In this document: piece by piece, positions 25,502 to 33,573 of the stretch | Numbering within the stretch: the first letter of the stretch is position 1 | Layout: each line of letters begins with the position of its first letter | Assembly (NCBI RefSeq): GCF_002899675.1 | Contig: NZ_PKUU01000001.1 | Location: forward strand, 344,428 to 408,427 | Origin: Clostridium sp. chh4-2 | Lineage (GTDB): Bacteria; Bacillota; Clostridia; Lachnospirales; Lachnospiraceae | Length of the DNA stretch: 64,000 nt | Direction of reading: 5' to 3' | The notes under the pieces: model-generated | Databases searched by the model: none | Seen by the model: the letters and a program-made list of their open reading frames with translations, nothing else | What the model was told of the DNA's origin: nothing | Translations under genes and position numbers: made by a program

Positions 25502-27232
25502 TTAGCCCACCTCTTCCTTTGAAAGCTGTGACAGGCAGATTTCCCGGTACACTTCACAGCTCTTTATTAATTCTGCATGGGTTCCGCAGCCGGCCATACG
25601 GCCATCGTCCAAAACGATGATCTGATCCGCATTTTTTATGGTGGTAGCCCGCTGGGATACAATAAATACAGTCATATCTTTGGTTCCTTCTTTAATCGCC
25701 TTTCTGAGTTTTGCATCCGTCGCAAAATCAAGAGCCGAGGCGCTGTCGTCCATAATCAGAATCTCCGGCTGTTTCACCAATGCTCTGGCTATGGTTAAAC
25801 GCTGTCTCTGACCTCCCGACAGATTCTTTCCGCCCTGATCGATGTTCAGTTCCAGACCGTGATCCTTGGTATCCACAAACTCCCTGGCCTGGGCGATCTC
25901 AAGCGCACGGTAGATCTCTTCGTCCGTAGCGTCTTCCTTGCCCCATTTCATATTATCTCTCAACGTTCCTTTAAAAAGCACCGCCCTCTGGGGAACGATT
26001 CCGACCTTGCTTCTCAGCTGTTCCAAAGGATATTTTTCCGCTTCCACTCCGTCGATGAGCACCTGCCCGGTTCTGGCTTCATAAAATCTTGGAATCAGGT
26101 TAACGAGGGAAGTCTTACCCGATCCGGTACCTCCGATAATGCCGATGGTCTGTCCCTTTTTCGCTGCAAAATCAATATCGGTCAGGGAATCTTCCTTGGC
26201 TCCCTGATACGCGAAATTCACATGATTGAAACGGACTTTCGGCTGTCCGTCCACGCCTCTTGCCTGTTCGGACACAAGGTCTGTAATGGTGGTCTTCTCA
26301 TCAAAGACGGAGCTGACACGGTTGGCGCAGGCCAGCGCTTTGGAGATGGAAACGATCAGGTTTGCCATCTTAATCAGCTCCACCAGAATCTGAGACATAT
26401 AATTGACCAGAGCAACCGTCTCACCCTGAGTGATGATGCCCTGGTCCACCTGCTGCCCGGATACCCATACCACCAGGATAATGGCCAGATTGACAATTAC
26501 ATAGGTTATCGGATTCATAAGGGCTGAAATCTTGCCCACAAATACCTGGAATTTTACCAACGTGCTGTTGGCATCGTCGAATTTGGCGATCTCATCTTCC
26601 TGACGGTTAAACGCCCGGATTACCCTGGCTCCCACCAGATTCTCCCTTGTTGCTAAAAGAACCTTATCCAGCTGGCGCTGCACTTTTTTGTAAAGAGGCA
26701 TGCTGACAGCCATGATTCCAAACACGACCACACAAAGCAGAGGAATTGCAACCACAAATACCATAGCCGCCTTTGCATTAACGGTAAATGCCATGATCAT
26801 GGCTCCGAATACGATAAACGGCGACCGAAGCAGAAGGCGGAGGGCCAGATTGAGACCGGACTGCACCTGATTGATATCGCTGGTCATTCTGGTGATCAGC
26901 GTGGCCGTTCCGATCTTATCGATCTCATTATAGGACAAGCTGTTAATATGGGAAAATAAATCATTTCTCAACTCGCTTCCAAAGCCCACGGAGGCTTTCG
27001 CGGCAAAATATTGTGCGGTCAAAGAACATGTCAGGCCAATAACTCCCAACAGAACTAAAACCGCACCCATCTTCAATATATAAACCGTATCCTGATTGCG
27101 GATACCGACATCAATAATTTTAGCCATTACCAGAGGTACAAAAAGTTCAAAGCTGGCTTCCAGCATCTTGAACAGAGGCCCCAGCACGCTTTCCACTTTA
27201 TAATTCCTGATATACTTCATTAACTTATGCAT
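25502..27232 (-). CDS. ABC exporter half-transporter (degenerate Walker B partner), pair 1
   Basis: A 576-aa half exporter, first gene of the four-exporter run. It begins MHKLMKYIRNYKVES, with GGAGG 9 bases upstream. The ATPase has Walker A GGTGSGKTSL, signature NLSGGQRQR, Walker B ILIMDDSASALD (Asp where catalytic Glu is expected) and Gln at the switch position (IVSQRATT). Its promoter is TTGTTA-17-TATAAT at 27281-27309, divergent from the YihY-like gene. Function as the non-catalytic half of a heterodimeric multidrug-type exporter is inferred from family and motifs. Confidence 0.9.
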   Translation of the reverse strand: MHKLMKYIRNYKVESVLGPLFKMLEASFELFVPLVMAKIIDVGIRNQDTVYILKMGAVLVLLGVIGLTCSLTAQYFAAKASVGFGSELRNDLFSHINSLSYNEIDKIGTATLITRMTSDINQVQSGLNLALRLLLRSPFIVFGAMIMAFTVNAKAAMVFVVAIPLLCVVVFGIMAVSMPLYKKVQRQLDKVLLATRENLVGARVIRAFNRQEDEIAKFDDANSTLVKFQVFVGKISALMNPITYVIVNLAIILVVWVSGQQVDQGIITQGETVALVNYMSQILVELIKMANLIVSISKALACANRVSSVFDEKTTITDLVSEQARGVDGQPKVRFNHVNFAYQGAKEDSLTDIDFAAKKGQTIGIIGGTGSGKTSLVNLIPRFYEARTGQVLIDGVEAEKYPLEQLRSKVGIVPQRAVLFKGTLRDNMKWGKEDATDEEIYRALEIAQAREFVDTKDHGLELNIDQGGKNLSGGQRQRLTIARALVKQPEILIMDDSASALDFATDAKLRKAIKEGTKDMTVFIVSQRATTIKNADQIIVLDDGRMAGCGTHAELIKSCEVYREICLSQLSKEEVG

Positions 27233-27280
27233 TTGTGTCTTCCTCCAAATTTTCTGTTTAAAAAACGAAAAATCCTTTTT

Positions 27281-27309
27281 ATTATACCATTTTCTTACAG
27301 CAATAACAA
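27281..27309 (-). promoter_or_regulatory. Promoter of the ABC exporter operon
   Basis: TTGTTA (-35), exactly 17 bases, TATAAT (-10) on the minus strand, with an AT-rich leader of about 40 bases before the first exporter gene. Confidence 0.8.
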
Positions 27310-27340
27310 GATTTCAAACAGAAGGAAATTAAGATCCGGC

Positions 27341-27369
27341 TTGATATTTTTTTCTGCACATGTTAATAT
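27341..27369 (+). promoter_or_regulatory. Promoter of the YihY-like gene
   Basis: TTGATA (-35), 17 bases, TAATAT (-10) preceded by TGT, an extended -10. It is 31 bases from the divergent ABC promoter. Confidence 0.7.
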
Positions 27370-27404
27370 GCTTGTTATATAAGAACAGTCATAAAGGGGA
27401 TTCT

Positions 27405-28238
27405 ATGCTTCGATTAATTATAACCTGCAAACGGATTTACGACCGGTACGTTGAAGATGAAATGACCGTATATGCGGCTCAGGCATCTTTTTTTATTGTC
27501 ATTGCGGCATTTCCGTTTATCATGCTCCTGCTGACCCTGATCCGTTTCGTGCCGGGACTTACCAAACTGGATGTGCAGACCACATTAATAGCCATTGTAC
27601 CCAACATGCTGAATTCTTTCGTGATCGGCATCGTGGAAGAGCTGTATACCAAATCCACAGGAACCATCCTTTCCGTAACCGCAATTACGGCTCTTTGGGG
27701 TGCCTCCAGAGGAATGCTGAGCATTGAAAAAGGATTAAACAGAGCCTTTAAAAGCCAGGAAAAAAGAAATTATATTGTCAGCCGCATTGTCTGCTCCGGG
27801 TATACCCTGGTTTTCATGGTGGTCTGCATCATGTGCCTTCTTCTCTTGGTTTTCGGCAACTCCCTGCATCATTTTATGGAACGCCGTTTTCCGATTATTG
27901 CCAATGTCACATTTTACCTGATTAATTTCAGGCTGTTATTGTCTCTCACCATATTAGTGGTATGCTTTTTATTTTTATACACCTTTATTCCCAAGAAAAA
28001 ACAAAAGATGAGGAAGCAGCTGCCCGGTGCGGTTGTAACCACCGTAGGCTGGATTCTCTCATCTTATGCGTTCTCTATTTACTTTAATAATTTCAGCAAT
28101 TTTCCATACATGTACGGAAGCCTGACGGCAGTCGTTCTCCTCATGCTGTGGCTTTATATGTGTATCTGCATTGTATTTTTCGGCGCTGAGATCAATTATT
28201 ATTATTCTACTGAGGAAAACATAGGCGTTGACAGATAA
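27405..28238 (+). CDS. YihY/UPF0761 family membrane protein
   Basis: A 277-aa polytopic membrane protein of the YihY (formerly BrkB/RNase BN) family. I start it at ATG 27405 (MLRLIITCKRIYDR), after AAAGGGG. Family landmarks are visible: MTVYAAQASFFIVIAAFPFIMLLLTL (first helix, with the conserved aromatic/polar pattern), ALWGASRGMLSIEKGLNRAF, and a late YGSLTAVVLLMLWLYMCICIVFFGAEIN. About six membrane helices. Its molecular role is not established. The 3' end overlaps the convergent cysK gene by 37 bases. Confidence 0.88.
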   Translation: MLRLIITCKRIYDRYVEDEMTVYAAQASFFIVIAAFPFIMLLLTLIRFVPGLTKLDVQTTLIAIVPNMLNSFVIGIVEELYTKSTGTILSVTAITALWGASRGMLSIEKGLNRAFKSQEKRNYIVSRIVCSGYTLVFMVVCIMCLLLLVFGNSLHHFMERRFPIIANVTFYLINFRLLLSLTILVVCFLFLYTFIPKKKQKMRKQLPGAVVTTVGWILSSYAFSIYFNNFSNFPYMYGSLTAVVLLMLWLYMCICIVFFGAEINYYYSTEENIGVDR

Positions 28239-29140
28239 CGGTCTCCGGTATCCGGCAGCAGAACGACGATGGTCTTTCCCTTGTTTTCCGGCCGCTTTGC
28301 CAGCTGAACCGCTGCCCATACGGCTGCGCCTGCGCTGATTCCCACCAAAACGCCTTCTGTCGTGGCGATCCGGCGTCCCGTTTCATATGCGTCCTCGTCC
28401 TTTACCGGCATGATCTCATCATAAATTTCCGTGTTTAAAAGTTCAGGCACAAAGCCGGCTCCAATTCCCTGAAGACCGTGAGGACCGGCTTTCTTCTCTG
28501 ATAGATACGGAGATCCTTCCGGTTCCACTGCCACTACTTTCACTTCCGGCTTCTTCGTCTTTAAATATTCTCCGATTCCTGTAATAGTGCCTCCGGTTCC
28601 AACTCCCGCTACAAAGATATCCACGTTTCCGTCCGTATCCTGCCAAATCTCAGGTCCGGTGGTCTGTCTGTGCGCCTCTGCGTTGGCCGGATTGACAAAC
28701 TGGCCGAGAATTACGGAACCGGGAGTTTCTTTCTGAAGTTCTTCCGCCTTTTCAATGGCTCCCTTCATTCCCTTTTTCCCATCTGTCAGCACCAGTTTGG
28801 CTCCATAAGCCTTCAACAGGGCTCTGCGCTCAGAGCTCATGGTCTCCGGCATGGTAAGTATGGTCTGATATCCTTTAATCGCCGCAATACTGGCAAGTCC
28901 GATTCCCGTATTTCCGGAAGTCGGCTCAATAATCACTCCGCCGGGTTTCAGATATCCGGACTTTTCGGCGTCCTCAATCATGTACAGAGCCGCCCTGTCT
29001 TTCACACTGCCTGCCGGATTAAAATATTCCAGCTTCGCCAGCACATCTGCCTCACATCCGTACGCTTTTGCAAGACGGTTCATCTTGAGAAGCGGGGTTT
29101 TTCCAATCAGTTCCAGTGCACTTTCCTTTACATTCGCCAT
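28202..29140 (-). CDS. cysK: Cysteine synthase (O-acetylserine sulfhydrylase)
   Basis: A 312-aa PLP enzyme that makes cysteine from O-acetylserine and sulfide in the cytosol. The PLP lysine is in NPAGSVKDRAA (Lys about 47). The substrate-binding loop is EPTSGNTGIGLA (about 71-82), the phosphate-binding glycine loop GVGTGGTITG (about 177-186), and the C-terminal region holds GISAGAAVWAA and LLPDTGDRYLST. It starts after a GC hairpin and CGAGG. It has its own perfect-consensus promoter and an inverted-repeat operator (29182-29206), which suggests sulfur-responsive control. Confidence 0.96.
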   Translation of the reverse strand: MANVKESALELIGKTPLLKMNRLAKAYGCEADVLAKLEYFNPAGSVKDRAALYMIEDAEKSGYLKPGGVIIEPTSGNTGIGLASIAAIKGYQTILTMPETMSSERRALLKAYGAKLVLTDGKKGMKGAIEKAEELQKETPGSVILGQFVNPANAEAHRQTTGPEIWQDTDGNVDIFVAGVGTGGTITGIGEYLKTKKPEVKVVAVEPEGSPYLSEKKAGPHGLQGIGAGFVPELLNTEIYDEIMPVKDEDAYETGRRIATTEGVLVGISAGAAVWAAVQLAKRPENKGKTIVVLLPDTGDRYLSTPMFSSVE

Positions 29141-29172
29141 ATTAACCTCGATTCCGCCGCCGGTGGCAGCAT
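29141..29172 (-). promoter_or_regulatory. GC mini-hairpin abutting the cysK ribosome-binding site
   Basis: On the minus strand, GCCACCGGCGGCGGAAT runs into CGAGG and the ATG of cysK. GCC(ACC)GGC can pair. Nearly the same leader precedes the M32 carboxypeptidase (30738-30770), with variants before hydF, hydG, hslO and the methyltransferase at 52102. It may modulate ribosome access. Confidence 0.55.
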
Positions 29173-29181
29173 ACTCTTTTT

Positions 29182-29206
29182 AATTCCTATTGTATCGCTA
29201 GGAATT
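29182..29206. promoter_or_regulatory. Inverted-repeat operator at the cysK promoter
   Basis: AATTCCTA and TAGGAATT, a perfect 8-bp inverted repeat with a 9-base spacer, located just downstream of the -10 box in the transcribed leader. The location suits a repressor. Rrf2-family sulfur regulators such as CymR use related AT-rich sites, but which protein binds here is inference. Confidence 0.65.
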
Positions 29207-29215
29207 GTTGTACCG

Positions 29216-29244
29216 ATTATACGACCACCGGGGGAATTTGTCAA
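29216..29244 (-). promoter_or_regulatory. Perfect-consensus promoter of cysK
   Basis: TTGACA, exactly 17 bases, TATAAT on the minus strand, a full match to the sigma-A consensus. The -35 box overlaps the stop codon of the upstream carboxypeptidase gene. A promoter this strong normally needs a repressor, in line with the adjacent inverted repeat. Confidence 0.88.
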
Positions 29245-30737
29245 TCCTGAATCTGGTATAATTTTCCGTACTTCTCTTTTAAATACTGAATATAGTATTT
29301 AGGCGTAAAATCTTCACCGGTTACGCTTTTTAGAATCTGTCTGCTGTTCTTCAGCTTTCCGTACTGATGGATATTCTGTCTGAGATATTCCCGGATCACC
29401 GATACATTTCCCTCTTTTAAAAGGCCTTCAAAGTCCATCTCTTTTTTCATATGGTAATAGAGCTGGGCGCCGAACGCGCTGCCGAGAGCGTAGGACGGGA
29501 AGTACCCGAAAGACCCCTGAGACCAGTGAATATCCTGCAAAACTCCCTCAGAAACATTTTCCGGACGGATTCCCATATATTCCTCATATTTATCCGCCCA
29601 CAGCTTTGGCAGGTCTTTTACCTCGATCTCTCCTGCGATCAGCTGTTTTTCCAGTTCATAGCGGATCATAATGTGAAGGCTGTAAGTCAGCTCATCCGCC
29701 TCCGTGCGGATCAGGCCTGGGGTAACTTTATTGACAGCTTTTACAAACTGTTCCATGGTTACATCCCCCAGCTGCTCCGGAAATAATTCCTGAAGCTTTT
29801 TATAAATAGGCACCCAGAACGCCTGATTTCTTCCGATGATATTTTCAAAAAAACGGGACTGGGATTCGTGCATTCCCATGGACGCGCCCTGGCCCGCCAG
29901 AGTCTGAGTCAGATCATCCCGGATTCCCAGCTCGTAAATACCATGGCCCGCCTCATGAATGATGGAAAATGCGGAACTGTCCACCCGGTCATTATAATGG
30001 GTGGTGATCCTCACATCATGGTTGTGAAGGTTTGTTGTAAACGGATGGGCGCTGACCGCCAAAACTCCCTTATCAAAATCGAATCCCACATATTCTGCAA
30101 GGAATTTTGCCAGCTGTTCCTGCTTTTCCACCGGATAATCGCCGGTCAGGAAACTGTCGTCAATGTCCACGTTGCTGGATGTGACTTTTTTCAGGAACGG
30201 TACCAGTTCTTCCTTTAATTCGCTGAAAAAGAGATCCAAAGTTTTCTGGTCAAATCCCTTTTCATAAGTATCCAGCATCACATCGTACAGATCCCTGCCG
30301 TCTTTTGCCCGGTAAGAGGCAAACTTTTTCTGATAATCCACGATTTTTTCCAGAGTAGGCGCAAATTCATCAAAATCCTGGTCTTCCTTGGCTTTTGACC
30401 ATATGCGTGTGGATTCGGAAACCAGCTCAGCAAATTCCCGGTATTCGTCCGCAGGCACACAATCCAGCTGCTCCACTTCTTCCGACAGCTCTCTTATAAC
30501 AGCCTCTTCCACTTCAGATCCCTTTTCTTTTTTGCAGGCCTCTAAAAGCTCTTTTACCTTCTCATCGGTAACTGTGCTGAAATACTCTGCGGATAGGGTG
30601 CCGATTACTTTCGAAGTATAGGTACCTGCATCCTTAGGCGCTAATGTCTCGTTATCCCACTCAAACAGAATCATGGCAGTCTGAAGCGCCATCATTTTTT
30701 CCAGATACGGATGTAATTCTTCATATGCTTTACTCAT
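29241..30737 (-). CDS. M32-family metallocarboxypeptidase
   Basis: A 498-aa cytosolic zinc carboxypeptidase (Taq/M32 family), usual length. I chose ATG 30737 (MSKAYEELHPYLEKM), which follows TTGAGG; an upstream ATG at 30803 lacks a site. The zinc motif HEXXH is HEAGH in AFSIIHEAGHGIYELG (about residue 245), and the third-ligand helix MHESQSRFFEN (about 275) follows. Family motifs such as DVRITTHYN and ALGSAFGAQLYYHM are present. It removes C-terminal residues from peptides, fitting downstream processing of peptides imported by Opp. It lies downstream of hydF on the same strand. Confidence 0.93.
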   Translation of the reverse strand: MSKAYEELHPYLEKMMALQTAMILFEWDNETLAPKDAGTYTSKVIGTLSAEYFSTVTDEKVKELLEACKKEKGSEVEEAVIRELSEEVEQLDCVPADEYREFAELVSESTRIWSKAKEDQDFDEFAPTLEKIVDYQKKFASYRAKDGRDLYDVMLDTYEKGFDQKTLDLFFSELKEELVPFLKKVTSSNVDIDDSFLTGDYPVEKQEQLAKFLAEYVGFDFDKGVLAVSAHPFTTNLHNHDVRITTHYNDRVDSSAFSIIHEAGHGIYELGIRDDLTQTLAGQGASMGMHESQSRFFENIIGRNQAFWVPIYKKLQELFPEQLGDVTMEQFVKAVNKVTPGLIRTEADELTYSLHIMIRYELEKQLIAGEIEVKDLPKLWADKYEEYMGIRPENVSEGVLQDIHWSQGSFGYFPSYALGSAFGAQLYYHMKKEMDFEGLLKEGNVSVIREYLRQNIHQYGKLKNSRQILKSVTGEDFTPKYYIQYLKEKYGKLYQIQD

Positions 30738-30770
30738 GTCAACCTCAATTCTTCCGCCGCCGGCGGCATA
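30738..30770 (-). promoter_or_regulatory. GC mini-hairpin abutting the M32 peptidase ribosome-binding site
   Basis: GCCGCCGGCGGCGGAAG, then AATTGAGGTTGAC and ATG. GCCGCCGGCGGC is a perfect palindrome. The last ~30 bases before the start are nearly the same as before cysK although the genes are unrelated. Confidence 0.55.
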
Positions 30771-30842
30771 AATTTTTCTTGCTACATATGCTAGAGTTTC
30801 CAATTTGAGCCGCTCTTATCCGCAATCCTGTTTTCTGGTATT

Positions 30843-32033
30843 TTATCCTATTTTATCTAAAATTCCGTTTAGATAGGCGATCACGACACCGTAATTGGAC
30901 ATCGGGACATTTTGGGCTCTGGCTTTCTCTATTCTTGATAATACATATTTTCTGTTAAACATGCAAGCTCCGCATTGAATAACCAGGTCATACGGCGTTA
31001 AATCCTCCGGGAAATCCTGTCCGGCAGTCAGCTCCACCGTCAGTTTTTCTCCCACCTTTTTTCTCAAAAGTCCCGGGATTTTCACCCGCCCGATATCTTC
31101 GGAAAGAGGAGCATGAGTACAGGCTTCCGCGATCAATACCCGGCTGTTTTCGGTCAGATTATCAATGGCCGATGCGCTCTTTCTGTAATATTCAATATCC
31201 CCTTTATGAGCTGCAAACAACACGGAAAAGGAAGTCAGACGGCTGCTTTCCGGCTTCTTTTCATACACGGTTTTAAATACCTGTGAATCCGTAATAATCA
31301 CATCAGGCGCCGCCGACAAAGCTTTCAGCGCTTCTTCCATCTTATCCGTGGTACAGCTCATGACCACGCATTTCTTATCCAGCAGATCCCTCAAGGTCTG
31401 CACCTGCGGAAGAATCAGTCTCCCTTTGGGAGCCTGGATATCCTGAGGCATCACGAGAAGAACCGTATCCCCGGGATTTACCACTCCTTCCGTTATGCTT
31501 TTTGCATCATAATCTTCCGGCAGCCTCCTGATCAGCTCCGCCCGTATCTCATCGATTCCTGTGTTCTCCTTTGCGCTCACCGCAATCGGCTTTTGCAGAA
31601 ACGTTTTTTCTGCCTGGTTCACAAGACTGTCTAAGTCCTGAATTTTGTCGCATTTATTCACAATTAAAAGAACCGGGGTATGATTCTTTTTTAACAGCTC
31701 CGTCCATGTTAATTCCTGTTCCATATCACTGTCGGCCAGAACCATCAGGGCAATATCCGTCTTTTCCAGCGCTTCTTTTGTCTTTTTTACCCTTTGCTCT
31801 CCCAATTCCCCTTCATCGTCAAATCCGGCCGTGTCGATGAAGACAACCGGGCCGATTCCATGAATTTCCATGGATTTATAAACCGGATCGGTGGTCGTTC
31901 CGGGCACCTCGGACACCAGTGCGGCTTCTTGGTTCGTCAGGGCGTTTATCAGCGATGATTTTCCGCTGTTCCTCTTTCCAAATATCCCGATATGCAGACG
32001 GTCTGATCTTGGCGTTTCATTCAGGCTGCTCAT
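30843..32033 (-). CDS. hydF: [FeFe]-hydrogenase maturation GTPase HydF
   Basis: A 396-aa scaffold protein that receives the 2Fe subcluster made by HydE and HydG and delivers it to apo-hydrogenase. The N-terminal GTPase domain has G1 GKRNSGKSS (about 19-27), G3 DTAGFDDEGE, and G4 NKCDKIQD. A dimerisation domain follows. The C-terminal cluster-binding domain shows the family ligand pattern ACTHAPLSED (Cys, His) and QCGACMFNRK (Cys-x2-Cys). It starts after GGAGG and is the last gene of a hydE-hydG-hydF run. No hydrogenase structural gene is in the window. Confidence 0.94.
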   Translation of the reverse strand: MSSLNETPRSDRLHIGIFGKRNSGKSSLINALTNQEAALVSEVPGTTTDPVYKSMEIHGIGPVVFIDTAGFDDEGELGEQRVKKTKEALEKTDIALMVLADSDMEQELTWTELLKKNHTPVLLIVNKCDKIQDLDSLVNQAEKTFLQKPIAVSAKENTGIDEIRAELIRRLPEDYDAKSITEGVVNPGDTVLLVMPQDIQAPKGRLILPQVQTLRDLLDKKCVVMSCTTDKMEEALKALSAAPDVIITDSQVFKTVYEKKPESSRLTSFSVLFAAHKGDIEYYRKSASAIDNLTENSRVLIAEACTHAPLSEDIGRVKIPGLLRKKVGEKLTVELTAGQDFPEDLTPYDLVIQCGACMFNRKYVLSRIEKARAQNVPMSNYGVVIAYLNGILDKIG

Positions 32034-32066
32034 AATTTACCTCCATACGCCGCACCGGCGGCTTTC
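32034..32066 (-). promoter_or_regulatory. GC mini-hairpin abutting the hydF ribosome-binding site
   Basis: GCCGCCGGTGCGGC then GTATGGAGGTAAATT and ATG. GCCGC and GCGGC arms pair. A diverged member of the group seen before cysK and five other genes. Confidence 0.45.
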
Positions 32067-32085
32067 TTAGATTTGTACGTTTTAT

Positions 32086-33507
32086 TTAAAAGCGGAAATC
32101 ACGTCTTCCGTTTCCGATCTCCGTCAGGCGTTCTTTTGCAATTTCTCTCACCTTGTCGCTTAAAATATTGTCCAGTTCCTTTTCAATCAGAACCTCACCC
32201 TTTGCTTTCGTATCTTCAGACGCATAATCTTCCAGATATTCTTTTAAAGTCATCAGCGCATTGGGCTGGCAGCAGTTGGCGATCTGGCCTGACTTCAACA
32301 GATGCATGAACCGGTCTCCCGTTCTTCCTTCCCGGTAGCAGGCGGTGCAGAAGCTGGGGATGAATCCCATACCGATCAGCCAGTTTACCACCTCATCCAG
32401 GGATCGCTTATCGCTGACATCGAACTGGGCAGAACTCTTATCCTCTTCTTCCGGCTCCACATAGCCGCCTACACTGGTTCGTGATCCGCCGCTGATCTGA
32501 GAAACGCCAAGTTGAAGCACACGTTCTCTCACACGCTGGGATTCCCTTGTGGAGATGATCATTCCCGTATAAGGAACAGAGATTCTGATCAGGGCCACAA
32601 TCTTTTCAAATATGGAATCAGGAATCGCGTTGGAGAAAGTCGCCACATCGATATCGTCGGCAGGACAGATTCTCGGAACGCTGATCGTATGCGGCCCAAC
32701 TCCCTTATATGCTTCCAAATGTTCCGCATGCATCAAAAGTCCTACAAAGTCGTACCGGTACATATTCAGGCCGAACAGCACACCGATTCCCACATCGTCA
32801 ATTCCGCCTTCCATGGCGCGGTCCATGGCTTCCGTATGATAGGCATAATTGCTCTTTGGGCCGGTTGGATGAAGCTGTTCGTAGCTCTCTTTATTGTATG
32901 TCTCCTGGAACAGAATATAAGTTCCGATTCCGGCATCCTTCAGTTTTTTATAATCTTCCACAGTGGTGGCCGCAATGTTCACGTTCACGCGGCGGATGGC
33001 TCCGTTTTTATGCTTAATGCTGTAAATAGTCTCAATGCTTTCCAATATGTATTCCAGCGGATTATTTTTAGGATCTTCTCCGGCTTCCAGCGCCAAGCGC
33101 TTATGTCCCATATCCTGAAGGGCGATCACTTCCTGGCGAATCTCCTCCTGGGTCAGTTTTTTTCTCGGAATGTGACGGTTCTTTGCATGGTACGGGCAGT
33201 AGGTACAGCCGTTGATGCAGTAATTGGAAAGATAGAGCGGGGCAAACATAACGATGCGGTTGCCGTAAAATTTCTGCTTAATCTCCTTTGCCAGGGCAAA
33301 GATTCTCTCTTCCACATCTTTAGAATCACTTTCCAAAAGAACTGCCGCCTCCCTATGGGAAATCCCCTTCATCGCAGCCGCTTTATCCAGAATCTGATCG
33401 ATCAGTTCCATATTGTCTTTATTCTTCTTAGCATAATCCAGTACATCCAAAATCTCTTCGTCATTGATAAATTCCTCTGCTTTTGCAGACATCATATCAT
33501 ATTTCAT
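32086..33507 (-). CDS. hydG: [FeFe]-hydrogenase maturase HydG (radical SAM tyrosine lyase)
   Basis: A 473-aa radical SAM enzyme that cleaves tyrosine to give p-cresol, CO and CN- for the H-cluster. I chose ATG 33507 (MKYDMMSAKAEEF), with GGGAG 6 bases upstream; a longer frame from 33564 lacks one. The SAM cluster motif Cys-x3-Cys-x2-Cys is Cys97, Cys101 and Cys104 in NYCINGCTYC. The C-terminal second-cluster motif is present as FCTACYREGRTG and later CC in IANCCQPNAL. It lies between hydE and hydF. Confidence 0.95.
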   Translation of the reverse strand: MKYDMMSAKAEEFINDEEILDVLDYAKKNKDNMELIDQILDKAAAMKGISHREAAVLLESDSKDVEERIFALAKEIKQKFYGNRIVMFAPLYLSNYCINGCTYCPYHAKNRHIPRKKLTQEEIRQEVIALQDMGHKRLALEAGEDPKNNPLEYILESIETIYSIKHKNGAIRRVNVNIAATTVEDYKKLKDAGIGTYILFQETYNKESYEQLHPTGPKSNYAYHTEAMDRAMEGGIDDVGIGVLFGLNMYRYDFVGLLMHAEHLEAYKGVGPHTISVPRICPADDIDVATFSNAIPDSIFEKIVALIRISVPYTGMIISTRESQRVRERVLQLGVSQISGGSRTSVGGYVEPEEEDKSSAQFDVSDKRSLDEVVNWLIGMGFIPSFCTACYREGRTGDRFMHLLKSGQIANCCQPNALMTLKEYLEDYASEDTKAKGEVLIEKELDNILSDKVREIAKERLTEIGNGRRDFRF

Positions 33508-33536
33508 ATTCCACTCCCATTCTGCCGTATACGGCT
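33508..33536 (-). promoter_or_regulatory. Mini-hairpin abutting the hydG ribosome-binding site
   Basis: GCCGTATACGGC, a perfect 12-base palindrome, then AGAATGGGAGTGGAAT and ATG. Same position and same -GGCNGAATG- tail as in the other five cases. Confidence 0.5.
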
Positions 33537-33573
33537 CACAAACGATATTTGTTTTATCTCCCAAAATTCATCT

